Shown piece by piece: positions 1 through 8,115 of a stretch of 9,244 bases of DNA. The number at the start of each line of letters is the position of its first letter. Positions within the stretch are counted from its first letter, which is position 1. The stretch comes from Melioribacteraceae bacterium (GTDB lineage: Bacteria; Bacteroidota; Ignavibacteria; Ignavibacteriales; Melioribacteraceae). Made by a program: the position numbers and the translations under genes. The stretch is taken from positions 1-9,244 of the forward strand of contig WFQV01000083.1 of the NCBI GenBank assembly GCA_015486905.1. Reading direction: 5' to 3'. The notes below the pieces were generated by a model. That model worked only from the letters and a program-made list of their open reading frames with translations. It was not told the DNA's origin and made no database searches.

Positions 1-408
1 CTGCTGCCCGAAGAAAATGAAACTTTAATCGAGGCGTTTGAGGTTGTGAATTATTTCAAAATCCACCGCAAACATTGCGTGTTATTGCTTAATGAAATAA
101 TCGTTAACCGGCAGGAAATTCAAGAGTACGAAAAAATTTCTTATTCACAAAGGGAGACGGGAAGATTCGGTTTGCCGCCGAAGGAATTATTAAATCGATT
201 AAAGGGGAAAAAATACGACGTATTCATTGATTTGACTTTTGAAAAGAATCTTTTCTTATTTGCTCTTGCTTCTTTGGCGAAAGCCGAGTTTAAAATTGCT
301 TTCGAAAATCCTAAGGCGGAACTTTACGCAAACTTAATTTTACCGGCGGATTCAAAAAATCCCGAAATTTCTTACGGAAATTTGTTAAATTCCTTAAGGA
401 TGTTCTAA
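1..408 (+). CDS. 3' part of a GT9-like / uncharacterised protein (5' truncated by window edge)
   Basis: The frame is open from base 1 to the TAA at 406-408, giving 135 visible residues with no stop. A GTG at 46 could serve as a start, but it has no properly spaced ribosome site and the 15 codons before it read like normal protein, so I treat the gene as running in from upstream. The segment YDVFIDLTFEKNLFLFALASLA followed by AEFKIAF resembles the part of glycosyltransferase family 9 (heptosyltransferase-like) proteins where 'yDvviDL' precedes a helix and a glycine/arginine strand. Short Bacteroidota proteins of unknown function (DUF6913-like) have a similar pattern. No catalytic residues can be assigned. 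It precedes the STAS gene by 26 bases and probably belongs to the same transcript. Frame confidence is high; the family is uncertain. Confidence 0.7.
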   Translation: MLPEENETLIEAFEVVNYFKIHRKHCVLLLNEIIVNRQEIQEYEKISYSQRETGRFGLPPKELLNRLKGKKYDVFIDLTFEKNLFLFALASLAKAEFKIAFENPKAELYANLILPADSKNPEISYGNLLNSLRMF

Positions 409-434
409 ATTTTTTTTAACAAGGCGAAGCAGAG

Positions 435-794
435 ATGAACGAATCGGTAGATTACGAATTAAAGAAAGACGGCGATTTAGCAGTTTTCAAATTAAATGAA
501 TCCAGGTTTGATGCAACTACCGCGGGATTTGTGAAAGGCGAATTTACAATCCTCCTTTCAACTGAAGGAATTAACAAGCTCGTTGTGGATTTGTCCGGCG
601 TAGAATATTGCGACAGCTCCGGTTTGAGCGCAATATTATTGGCTTATCGCTTGCTCCAGGCAAACGAAGGTTACATCCGTTTGGCGGGACTTCAAAAGAG
701 CGTAAAAAATTTAATTGAAATTTCTCAACTCAGTAGGATTCTTCCCATTTCGGAAACGGCGGAAGAAGCCATAGCAGAACTTAAAAAATTGTAG
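435..794 (+). CDS. STAS-domain anti-sigma factor antagonist
   Basis: A 119-residue cytosolic single-domain protein of the SpoIIAA/RsbV family. These proteins bind a serine-kinase anti-sigma factor when unphosphorylated and release a sigma factor or other target (partner switching). The signature VVDLSGVEYCDSSGLSAIL sits at about residues 50-67. By analogy with RsbV, the first serine after Asp60 (Ser61) is the likely phosphosite. The C-terminal pattern LAGLQKSVKNLIEISQL and a final amphipathic helix complete the fold, and the length is normal. The ATG at 435 has AAGG at 421-424, a 10-base gap. No RsbW-type kinase or PP2C phosphatase is in the window, so the partner must be encoded elsewhere. 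It is followed after 10 bases by an SSS transporter, which hints at, but does not show, a role in transport control. Confidence 0.93.
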   Translation: MNESVDYELKKDGDLAVFKLNESRFDATTAGFVKGEFTILLSTEGINKLVVDLSGVEYCDSSGLSAILLAYRLLQANEGYIRLAGLQKSVKNLIEISQLSRILPISETAEEAIAELKKL

Positions 795-796
795 GA
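793..796 (+). promoter_or_regulatory. Ribosome binding site supporting the GTG start at 805
   Basis: AGGA overlaps the STAS stop codon (TAG at 792-794) and lies 8 bases before GTG 805, a normal spacing. A second AGGAG at 801-805 runs into the start codon itself and is too close for it. No ATG, GTG or TTG follows in frame before the first membrane helix, so GTG 805 is the best start. Confidence 0.55.
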
Positions 797-804
797 TATT
801 AGGA

Positions 805-2253
805 GTGGTTCATTCCGTCGATTATGTAATCATTGTTCTCTTCCTAATTGGTACCGCCGCACTTGGAATGTTCAGCGGTGGTAAACAAAAAAACATTCAA
901 GATTATTTCTTAGGTGCAAAGTCCGTCCCATGGTGGGCGGTTTGCTTTTCTATTGTTGCTGCCGAAACATCAACTTTAACCTTCATTTCAATCCCCGGGC
1001 TGGCATATCTAACCAATTTAAATTTTTTACAAGTTACTTTCGGTTACCTCCTCGGCAGGATAATAATTGCCGTTTTCCTTTTGCCAAAATATTTCGAAGG
1101 AAATCTCGAAACGGCTTACGCATACTTGGGCAATAGATTCGGGGCGAAAACACGCTCGTTTTCTTCGGTGGTTTTTCTTTTTACTCGAACCGCTGCCGAC
1201 GGCGTAAGACTTTTCGCCACTGCAATCCCTTTGAAATTAATGCTTGGAATTTCATATCCCCTCGCAATTGTTATTGTTGCTTTGGTAACTTTAATTTACA
1301 CTTCTACCGGCGGACTTAAAGGTGTTATTTGGGTTGACGTTCTGTTGATGTTCATTTACTTGGGCGGAGCAATCTTAGCTGGGATATTTTTACTTACAAC
1401 CTATCTCCCGCACGGCTGGGAAAGCGTTGTTCAAGCCGCTGCTCCTGCTCATAAATTACAAGTTTTTAATTTTAATTTCGGGAACAGTATTGCCGAGTTT
1501 TTCAAACAGCCTTACAATGCAATTAGTGGAATCTTAGGCGGGACGTTCCTCTCAATGGCTTCACACGGTACCGACCAGTTGATTGTTCAAAGGCTCTTAA
1601 GCACAAAAGATTTAAAAAGCGGACAAAAGGCAATTATCGGCAGCGGTGTTATTGTGATTTTTCAATTTGTGATTTTTATGCTTGTCGGTGTTGCTCTTTA
1701 CGCATTTTTCGGAAAGTTAAATATTAAATCGGACGAGATATTCCCTAAATTTATTATTGAAAATCTACCTTCGCCTTTTTCGGGAATAATAATTGCCGGC
1801 TTATTTGCCGCGGCGATGTCAACCCTCGCAGGTTCAATTAGCTCCCTTTCTTCTTCTTCAATGATTGATTTGTACCGTCCGCACAAAAAAATAAGTGACC
1901 CTAAGAAAGAATTACGTGTCTCGCGTTTCTTTACACTATTTTGGGCAACAATGCTTGTGGCGGCGGCGTTGTTTTTTATGAACTCTCCGGAAACCGTAGT
2001 GGAGCTTGCTTTGAGCATTGCTTCGTTTACGTACGGCGGACTTTTAGGAACTTTCTTATTAGGGCTAACTAACAAAAAGGCTACTCAAGAGGATGCTTTA
2101 GCCGGCTTTACGGCGGGAATTTTTGTAATGATTACTGTGATTGCTCTTCACATGGTTGCGTGGACGTGGTACACAATAGTAGGCGTTTTAACCACACTTG
2201 CAGTTGGCGGTTTCCTCAGTAAATTAAATAGGAATGACAACGGCATTACTTAA
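805..2253 (+). CDS. SSS-family Na+/solute symporter (482 aa)
   Basis: Inner-membrane sodium:solute symporter (SSF/SLC5 family, LeuT fold) that couples Na+ entry to uptake of a small solute. The protein is almost wholly hydrophobic, consistent with about 13 helices. The first is at about residues 7-24, followed by the typical DYFLGAKSVPWW loop (33-44) and an AETSTLTF segment in helix 2. A GGLKGVIWVDVLLMF segment (169-182) matches the conserved 'GG.KaV.wtD' region. AAAMSTLAGS (335-344) is the helix that forms the Na2 site, with Ser339 and Thr340 as expected Na+ ligands. Length is within the family norm. The substrate cannot be read from sequence: sugars, organic acids, proline-like osmolytes and vitamins are all possible. 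It starts at GTG, 10 bases after the STAS gene, and is followed 16 bases later by a second, clearly divergent SSS gene. Confidence 0.95.
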   Translation: MVHSVDYVIIVLFLIGTAALGMFSGGKQKNIQDYFLGAKSVPWWAVCFSIVAAETSTLTFISIPGLAYLTNLNFLQVTFGYLLGRIIIAVFLLPKYFEGNLETAYAYLGNRFGAKTRSFSSVVFLFTRTAADGVRLFATAIPLKLMLGISYPLAIVIVALVTLIYTSTGGLKGVIWVDVLLMFIYLGGAILAGIFLLTTYLPHGWESVVQAAAPAHKLQVFNFNFGNSIAEFFKQPYNAISGILGGTFLSMASHGTDQLIVQRLLSTKDLKSGQKAIIGSGVIVIFQFVIFMLVGVALYAFFGKLNIKSDEIFPKFIIENLPSPFSGIIIAGLFAAAMSTLAGSISSLSSSSMIDLYRPHKKISDPKKELRVSRFFTLFWATMLVAAALFFMNSPETVVELALSIASFTYGGLLGTFLLGLTNKKATQEDALAGFTAGIFVMITVIALHMVAWTWYTIVGVLTTLAVGGFLSKLNRNDNGIT

Positions 2254-2269
2254 TAAATTCGGCTAAATT

Positions 2270-4189
2270 ATGAAACTCGTATTTCTCGACTGGTTAATCA
2301 TCGGAATCTATTTCTTAATAATTTTTGCAATTGCCATTTATTACACAAAAAGGGCGGGTAAGGACACACAGCACTTTTTCCTCTCCGGCAGAAATCTCCC
2401 TTGGTGGATTGCCGGTACTGCAATGGTTGCTACAACATTTGCTGCCGACACGCCGCTTGCCGTAACGGAATTGGTTGCAAAGAACGGAATTGCAGGCAAC
2501 TGGCTTTGGTGGAACCTTGCAATTGGCGGAATACTAACGGCGTTCTTCTTTGCAAAACTTTGGCGGCGGGCAGGGATTGTCACCGATGTCGAATTTGTTG
2601 AACTTCGTTATTCCGGCAAACCCGCAGCAGCGTTGCGGGGCTTCCGCGCACTTTACTTGGGATTGTTTATGAACAGTATCGTTCTTGCGTGGGTTAACAA
2701 AGCAATGCAGAAGATTTTTGCCGTTACAATTCCAGGCTTTGACGCCTTTACGTTGGTCATAATAAGTATGTTAATAATTGCCATCTACGCTTCGGCTTCC
2801 GGTTTGCTGGGAACAGCGAGGACGGATTCGCTTCAGTTTCTTATTGCAATGGGCGGAAGTATTTTGCTTGCTGTCTTGGTTTTACAGATTCCGTCGGTCG
2901 GGGGCATTGACGGATTGAAAGGAAAACTTTCAGGTTGGATTTTTAAATTTACACCGGTAATTGGGAAGTCGAAGATGAATCCGATTATCGGAGGAACTCT
3001 CTCGATGGGCGCAGCGGCTTTTTTTGCACACGTGGGCTTGCAATGGTGGTCGTCCTGGTACCCGGGTGCGGACCCGGGCGGTGGTGGTTACATTGCCCAG
3101 AGAATGATGTCCGCTAAAAACGAAACACATTCCTTGCTTGCTACCATTTGGTTTACAGTCGCACATTACACTCTTCGCCCTTGGCCTTGGATTATTGTTG
3201 CACTTGTCGCTTTGGTTGCACTGCCGAGGTTTACTAATCAAGAACTGATGCAGCAAAATATTGTTGAGTCTTATTCAAAAGCTTACACCGCTTATGTTAA
3301 TCACGTTGACAGAGCAAAGCTCCCCGCTGATGTGCGCGAAAAAATTAAGGCTTTCGACAACAAAGAATTTTTTGAAAAATACGAGAACACGGTTGACCCA
3401 GGTAAAATGTATCCGAAATTAATGGTAAAATATTTACCGGCAGGACTTTTGGGATTAATGATTGCGGTTTTCCTTGCGGCTTATATGTCAACAATTGCTT
3501 CGCAACTTAATTGGGGTACTTCTTATTTAATCAATGACTTTTACAAGCGGTTTATTAAATCGCAAGCGAGCGAAAAGCATTACGTGTTAATCTCAAGAAT
3601 TTCAATTATTTTACTTACGATATTTTCTTTATTGATTACGAAATATTTCCTTACTACTATTTCAGGTGCTTGGGAGTTTATTATTAACGCCAGTGCCGGG
3701 ATGGGCGCTGTGCTTATTCTTCGCTGGTTCTGGTGGCGTATTAATGCCTGGTCGGAGATTACCGCAATGAGTGTACCGTTGATTGTTTACCCGATTGCCA
3801 AATACGGCTACGGACTCGAATCACCCATTACGCTTTACCCGACGGTTTTGGTTACAACCATCGTTTGGATTTTAGTTACCTATCTTACCAAACCGACGGA
3901 TAAGAAAACATTGGAGAAATTTTACAGAAAAATTCATCCGGGAGGAATTGGCTGGAGGATTTTAAGTAAGAGATACCCGGAAGTGAAACCGGACAGCGGC
4001 TACGGTACATTGTTCGTTAATTGGTTCCTCGGAATTGTTGTTATTTACTCTACGCTTTACGGTACCGGACAAATTATTTTCGAAGAATATTTGAGCGGAA
4101 CTTTAGCTCTTTTGCTTAGTATTATTGCCGGAACAGTAATATATTTAAATCTTAAAAAGAAAGAAATTCAGAATTACAATGCTGAGTAA
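2270..4189 (+). CDS. Long SSS-family Na+/solute symporter (639 aa)
   Basis: Second Na+/solute symporter of the SSF family, in a longer subfamily that is common in Bacteroidota. Visible landmarks are FFLSGRNLPWW (36-46), TTFAADTPLAVTE in helix 2, ASGLLGTARTDSLQF (176-190), the tryptophan-rich LQWWSSWYPGADPGGGGYIAQRMMSAK segment, and LAAYMSTIASQLNWG, where Ser407 and Thr408 are the expected Na2 ligands. A hydrophilic stretch of about 65 residues (about 320-384, rich in Lys, Glu and Asp) separates two membrane helices, and extra helices near 580-632 explain the length. The start at ATG 2270 has no clear Shine-Dalgarno, only an AT-rich leader. Its last 11 bases overlap the HAD gene, so the two are probably translationally coupled. 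Substrate unknown; it is too different from the upstream symporter to be a recent duplicate. Confidence 0.94.
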   Translation: MKLVFLDWLIIGIYFLIIFAIAIYYTKRAGKDTQHFFLSGRNLPWWIAGTAMVATTFAADTPLAVTELVAKNGIAGNWLWWNLAIGGILTAFFFAKLWRRAGIVTDVEFVELRYSGKPAAALRGFRALYLGLFMNSIVLAWVNKAMQKIFAVTIPGFDAFTLVIISMLIIAIYASASGLLGTARTDSLQFLIAMGGSILLAVLVLQIPSVGGIDGLKGKLSGWIFKFTPVIGKSKMNPIIGGTLSMGAAAFFAHVGLQWWSSWYPGADPGGGGYIAQRMMSAKNETHSLLATIWFTVAHYTLRPWPWIIVALVALVALPRFTNQELMQQNIVESYSKAYTAYVNHVDRAKLPADVREKIKAFDNKEFFEKYENTVDPGKMYPKLMVKYLPAGLLGLMIAVFLAAYMSTIASQLNWGTSYLINDFYKRFIKSQASEKHYVLISRISIILLTIFSLLITKYFLTTISGAWEFIINASAGMGAVLILRWFWWRINAWSEITAMSVPLIVYPIAKYGYGLESPITLYPTVLVTTIVWILVTYLTKPTDKKTLEKFYRKIHPGGIGWRILSKRYPEVKPDSGYGTLFVNWFLGIVVIYSTLYGTGQIIFEEYLSGTLALLLSIIAGTVIYLNLKKKEIQNYNAE

Positions 4190-5024
4190 AGAACAACTTA
4201 AAAGAATAAAGTTAATTGTTTTTGACCTCGATGGAACCCTACTTACCGATGACAAAGAGATAGGCGAAAAGACTTTGGAGTTAGTACCTCAACTTGAGGA
4301 ATTGGGTGTCCGTTTTTCTTTTGCCTCGGGGCGCCTTCACAGCGCATTGGTGAAATTTGCCGAAAAGCTGAAAATAAAAACACCTTTGATTTCACTCGAT
4401 GGTTCGTTAATTAAAAGTTACCCTAAAGGCGAAATAATTTTTCATTCCTACATTCCTCTGAAGCACGTAATAAAAGCGCTTGATTTGGCTGACAGATATT
4501 TGCTTAAGGTTGCTCTCTGCCACGGCGATGCAATTTTCTACACCGAAGAGAACGCTTTAATTCCTGAAATGATTGAAAAGTACGGTGCTAAATTTGAACA
4601 GGTAGAAAATTACAATGATTATTTAAATTCGACTCTCGAAATTGTAATGGCAGGAGATTACCGGGACACAATAAAATATGTTACACAAAAGCTTATTTTC
4701 CCTCACACTTTCGGTCTTTCAACAAACTATTACAAATCGCATTCGCATCACGGTATTTACTATATTGAATCGCGTAAGATGGGTGCTTCGAAAGGAATGG
4801 GATTAAAAAAATTAATGAAATATTTAGGTCTTGGCTATTCGGAAACGGCTGTTATGGGCGATTGGTACAACGACCGCTCACTATTCGACACAAAAGCACT
4901 TAAAGTTGCAGTTGCCAATGCTGTGCCGGAAATTCTCCGCCTGGCGGATTTTGTAACACTCGGGACGAACAACGAAGACGGAGCGGCTGAGTTTTTAGAA
5001 CTGGTATTAAAATCAAAAAAATAA
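4179..5024 (+). CDS. HAD-superfamily Cof-type phosphatase (type IIB cap)
   Basis: Cytosolic haloacid dehalogenase-like phosphatase of 281 residues in the Cof/YidA group, which remove phosphate from small sugar phosphates, nucleotides or cofactors through an aspartyl-phosphate. All four motifs are present: motif I FDLDGT with nucleophile Asp16 and acid/base Asp18; motif II FASGR with Ser50; motif III Lys205 in GASKG; motif IV GDWYND with Asp228 and Asp232 as Mg2+ ligands. The section between motifs II and III (about 85-195) is the cap domain that decides substrate. The ATG at 4179 overlaps the end of the symporter gene by 11 bases, and the stop is one base before the next gene. Linkage to a transporter suggests it may act on a phosphorylated form of the imported solute, but this is inference only; Cof-type enzymes are broadly promiscuous. 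Confidence 0.94.
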   Translation: MLSKEQLKRIKLIVFDLDGTLLTDDKEIGEKTLELVPQLEELGVRFSFASGRLHSALVKFAEKLKIKTPLISLDGSLIKSYPKGEIIFHSYIPLKHVIKALDLADRYLLKVALCHGDAIFYTEENALIPEMIEKYGAKFEQVENYNDYLNSTLEIVMAGDYRDTIKYVTQKLIFPHTFGLSTNYYKSHSHHGIYYIESRKMGASKGMGLKKLMKYLGLGYSETAVMGDWYNDRSLFDTKALKVAVANAVPEILRLADFVTLGTNNEDGAAEFLELVLKSKK

Positions 5025-5025
5025 A

Positions 5026-7224
5026 ATGGCTGAGAAAAACAAACCGATAAATAAAGGAGCTTTGAGCATTAGAATTTTAATATTCTTAACAACTGTTATT
5101 CTCGTTGTCCTGATGTTCCCCCGCGGTGAATCAATAGAGTCCGAGGTTACCGTTGGAAGCATTTGGACGGACGACGATTTAATTGCTTCTATGACTTTCG
5201 AGGTGCCTGAAAGTCCCGAGGTCTATCAGAAGAAAATTCAAAAAGCTGCCGACAGCGTTGCCCCAGTCTTTGTAAAGGATAAAGGAACTATTAATCGAAG
5301 TATCGATTCGCTTCACAGTTACAAAAAGAAATTAAAACAGTTGTTGGACTCGGTAATTGTAAACAAAACATTGGCAAATCCTACCGGCTTTTCAATGCAG
5401 ACCTTCGAAGAATTAAAACAACTTCGGCTTTCAAACAAATTAATTACCGTAAAACTTTCAAGAAATTTAGACGATGCTTTTAATGTTGCGGAAGAAATCA
5501 TCAGAAGAATTTTATCGAAAGGTTTGCTCGACAAATCACTTGACGATATTGACAAAGATGTAATTGCCGTTCGTGACGGTAAGTTTGAAAAACTTGTTCG
5601 TAAAAACCGTTTCTACGATTTTGAATCTGCGAAAGAATACATCACACGTTATTTGAACAATAATTTCAGCTTCGATTTAAATTTGAATAAAGCCGTAGCA
5701 GATCTAACGCTAAAATTTCTGAAACCCAATATTGTTTTCAGTAAGGAATTTACAAATCAGGAAATTGAAATTGCAAAAAGCAAAGTACCGAAAACGAAAT
5801 ACATTGTTAATCAGGACGAAAGGATTGTTGCAAAGCACGACAGAATCACAAAGGAAATTAAAGAGAAGATAGACGCCTACCGCAAAGCAAAGGGCGAGAC
5901 AAATACTTTCACGGATACTTTGATTCAATTAGTGGGAGAGTTTTTGCACATTACAGCAATTTTTTCTCTTTTCTTTATTTACATTTTCCTTTTTAGAAAG
6001 AAATTGTTTTACGATAATCTTAAAATTCTTTTGATTTCAATAATTATTTTGTTCGTTTGTTTCATTACTTACTTATCCGGTAAGGTAGAGGTCTCAGCGC
6101 CGATTCAACTCTTAATTTTCCTGCCTGTGGCTTCAATTTTGTTTACGATATTTTTTGATTCGCGAATCGGATTTTACGGAACGGTTATCGTCGCTCTCAC
6201 GGCAGGTGCATTGCGCGGTAACGATTACGTCTTTGTCCTAATGAATGTCGTTGCCGGCGGGTTGGCTGTCTATTCCGTGAGAGATGTAAAAAACCGTTCG
6301 CAAATTTTCCGCTCCTTCCTTTTTATTTTGGTCGGCTACGTTGTAACCGCTTTCGCTTTCGGAATGGAGAGCTTTGCGAAAATAGAATCAATATTAATTT
6401 CTTCCTCCTTTGCGGCTTCCAATGCTTTAATAAGCCCGGCGTTGACTTACGGACTGATTATTTTCATTGAAAGAATTTTCAAAATAACAACCGACCTAAC
6501 TTACTTGGAATTGTCGGATTTTAATAATCCTTTGTTAAAAGAGCTTGCAAAAAATGCTCCGGGTACGTTTAATCATTCGTTAACAATCGGCTCTATGGTA
6601 GAAGCTGCCGCGGTTGAAATCGGAGCAAACCCTACCCTGGCAAGGGTAGGAGCTTACTATCACGACATCGGCAAATTGTCCAATCCGCCTGCTTTTGTCG
6701 AAAATCAAATGGGTAGGAACATTCACGAGGATTTGAATCCCCGCGAGAGCGCACAAATAATAATCAGCCACGTGAAGAAAGGCATTGAACTTGCCGAAGA
6801 AAATAATTTGCCTCCCGAAATTATTGACTTCATTTCAATGCACCACGGCACAATGGTAATTTCGTTTTTCTATGAAAAGGCAAAGGAGCTGCTCGGCGAG
6901 GAAAGAGTTTCGGAGGATGAATTCCGCTATCCGGGACCTAAACCAAACACAAAAGAAACAGCGCTTGTAATGCTTGCGGATGCAATTGAATCGACCGTTA
7001 AATCGATGGAAGAACCTGACGCACAAAAAGTAAAAAACGTAATTAACAATTTGGTTAAAATGCGTATAGATGACGGACAGCTTGATGATTCGCCGATGAC
7101 GTTTTCCGACATTAGAAAAACAAAAGCAGCTTTTTTAAATTATTTGCTCGGTCAACAATACAGCAGAATCCGTTACCCCAATCAAGATGAAATTGAAAGT
7201 GAGTCCGGCGAAGAAAAAGAATGA
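5026..7224 (+). CDS. pgpH: PgpH-like 7TM-HD cyclic-di-AMP phosphodiesterase
   Basis: Membrane protein of 732 residues with the full PgpH (YqfF) layout. A first helix lies at about 14-30. An extracytoplasmic 7TMR-HDED domain spans about 45-295 and begins with the typical VGSIWTDDDLIA. A block of about seven helices covers about 300-490, and a cytosolic HD domain about 505-705. HD metal ligands are all visible: His517 (FNHS), His546-Asp547 (YYHDIGK), His582 (SHV), His606/His607 (MHHGT) and Asp652 (LADAIE). Known family members hydrolyse c-di-AMP to pApA and so lower the messenger that controls K+ and osmolyte transport and wall stress. Length is close to the Gram-positive proteins (about 710). 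ATG 5026 is one base after the HAD stop. The end overlaps xerD as ATGA. No c-di-AMP cyclase is in the window; the enzyme's specificity is inferred from family. Confidence 0.95.
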   Translation: MAEKNKPINKGALSIRILIFLTTVILVVLMFPRGESIESEVTVGSIWTDDDLIASMTFEVPESPEVYQKKIQKAADSVAPVFVKDKGTINRSIDSLHSYKKKLKQLLDSVIVNKTLANPTGFSMQTFEELKQLRLSNKLITVKLSRNLDDAFNVAEEIIRRILSKGLLDKSLDDIDKDVIAVRDGKFEKLVRKNRFYDFESAKEYITRYLNNNFSFDLNLNKAVADLTLKFLKPNIVFSKEFTNQEIEIAKSKVPKTKYIVNQDERIVAKHDRITKEIKEKIDAYRKAKGETNTFTDTLIQLVGEFLHITAIFSLFFIYIFLFRKKLFYDNLKILLISIIILFVCFITYLSGKVEVSAPIQLLIFLPVASILFTIFFDSRIGFYGTVIVALTAGALRGNDYVFVLMNVVAGGLAVYSVRDVKNRSQIFRSFLFILVGYVVTAFAFGMESFAKIESILISSSFAASNALISPALTYGLIIFIERIFKITTDLTYLELSDFNNPLLKELAKNAPGTFNHSLTIGSMVEAAAVEIGANPTLARVGAYYHDIGKLSNPPAFVENQMGRNIHEDLNPRESAQIIISHVKKGIELAEENNLPPEIIDFISMHHGTMVISFFYEKAKELLGEERVSEDEFRYPGPKPNTKETALVMLADAIESTVKSMEEPDAQKVKNVINNLVKMRIDDGQLDDSPMTFSDIRKTKAAFLNYLLGQQYSRIRYPNQDEIESESGEEKE
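6631..6650 (+). repeat. Perfect 8-bp hairpin inside the pgpH HD coding region
   Basis: CCTACCCT at 6631-6638 and its exact reverse complement AGGGTAGG at 6643-6650 are separated by the 4-base loop GGCA. The stem has five G-C pairs of eight. It encodes the short PTLARVG segment just before the catalytic His546-Asp547. No U-run follows, so it is not a terminator; it may be chance or a local mRNA structure. Confidence 0.6.
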
Positions 7225-8114
7225 CGGAACAGTTTGTCAAAGAATACCTTACTCTTCTTAAATTAGAAAAAAATTTGTCCGACAACTCCGTTGTCTCTTA
7301 CGGCAATGATATCAGAAAATTCCTTGATTTTGCCGACGAGCAAGGCATAAAAGATTTAAATGAAATTAAGACTGCCACCATTTCCGAATTCTTAAATTCA
7401 CAGAGCCGGAAGGGACTTAGAAGGTCAACCACAGCACGTTGTCTTTCCTCACTGAGAGGTTTTTTTATTTACTTGTTGAACCAAAAATACATTACTTCAA
7501 ATCCTACCGAGGGACTTGGCTCGGTGAAATTAGACAGAAAGCTGCCTGTTGTTCTTTCAATTCAAGAAATAGAAGAAATATTTAAACAGCCGAATACTAC
7601 CGATAAATACGGCATTCGGGATAGAACAATCCTTGAAGTCCTTTATTCAAGCGGTTTGCGAGTCTCCGAGGCAATTTCATTGAGAATAAGTGATATTTAT
7701 TTTGAAGAAGAAGTCATTAGAGTTTTCGGTAAAGGGAGCAAAGAGAGAATTGTACCAATCGGCTCCAGCGCTATTGAATGGGTGCGAAAGTATTTGCTTG
7801 AAAGCCGGCCGTTTTTAGAGAAGCGGGGAGTGAGCCAAGGGGTTCTTTTCCTTAATAAAAACGGGAGGAAACTTTCGCGGATGGGCATTTGGAAAATAAT
7901 TGACAAATATGTTAAAATGGCTAAAATCACCAAGGCGGTTCACCCGCACACTTTCCGACACTCCTTTGCTACACACTTGGTTGAAGGAGGGGCGGATTTA
8001 AGGGCAGTACAGGAAATGTTGGGACATGCCGATATTTCTACTACTCAGATTTACACTCACATCGACAGGGAATACATAAAGCAAGTGCACAAAGATTATC
8101 ATCCGAGAGGTTGA
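7221..8114 (+). CDS. xerD: XerD/XerC-type tyrosine site-specific recombinase
   Basis: Tyrosine recombinase of 297 residues, the size of E. coli XerD (298). Such enzymes resolve chromosome dimers at dif with a partner Xer and FtsK. The N-terminal SAM-like core-binding domain covers about 1-90 (FVKEYLTLLKLEKNLSDNSV at 5-24). The catalytic domain follows. All six active-site residues are present: Arg147 (SGLRVSE), Lys171 (GKGSKER), His243 and Arg246 (HTFRHSFATHL), His269 (LGHADIS) and the nucleophile Tyr278 (QIYTHI). Each is one position lower than in E. coli XerD. The ATG at 7221 overlaps the pgpH stop (ATGA). No transposon-like ends, phage genes or att-like repeats flank it within the operon, so a housekeeping role is more likely than an integrase. 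Whether it is XerC or XerD by descent cannot be settled from one sequence. Confidence 0.93.
   Translation: MTEQFVKEYLTLLKLEKNLSDNSVVSYGNDIRKFLDFADEQGIKDLNEIKTATISEFLNSQSRKGLRRSTTARCLSSLRGFFIYLLNQKYITSNPTEGLGSVKLDRKLPVVLSIQEIEEIFKQPNTTDKYGIRDRTILEVLYSSGLRVSEAISLRISDIYFEEEVIRVFGKGSKERIVPIGSSAIEWVRKYLLESRPFLEKRGVSQGVLFLNKNGRKLSRMGIWKIIDKYVKMAKITKAVHPHTFRHSFATHLVEGGADLRAVQEMLGHADISTTQIYTHIDREYIKQVHKDYHPRG
8105..8110 (+). promoter_or_regulatory. Ribosome binding site supporting the TTG start at 8116
   Basis: GAGAGG lies within the last codons of the recombinase gene and ends 5 bases before TTG 8116. No ATG or GTG is in frame before the zinc-binding HEFAH at residue 26, and the first internal methionine is far downstream at residue 175. 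The site therefore decides the TTG start. Confidence 0.6.
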
Positions 8115-8115
8115 G

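Noticed and set aside
46..48. GTG 46 as the true start of the first gene
   Set aside because: The frame stays open to base 1, upstream codons look like coding sequence, and there is no well-spaced ribosome site.
1698..2075. Minus-strand open frame of 125 codons inside the first symporter
   Set aside because: Antisense shadow of a clear SSS gene with no family features of its own.
3061..3080. Two CCCGGG palindromes close together in the second symporter
   Set aside because: They are explained by the encoded Pro-Gly-rich loop (PGADPGGGG) conserved in this symporter subfamily.
2930..3256. Minus-strand open frame of 108 codons inside the second symporter
   Set aside because: It lies fully inside a well-supported membrane protein gene, is rich in Arg, Cys and Pro as expected of antisense shadow frames, and shows no recognisable motif.
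7221..8114. XerD-like gene as an integrase of a mobile element with the repeats at 8740-9244 as its attachment site
   Set aside because: The gene is embedded in an operon between pgpH and a protease with 4-base overlap and 1-base gap, matches housekeeping Xer residue spacing exactly, and the repeats are not arranged like core-type att or dif sites.
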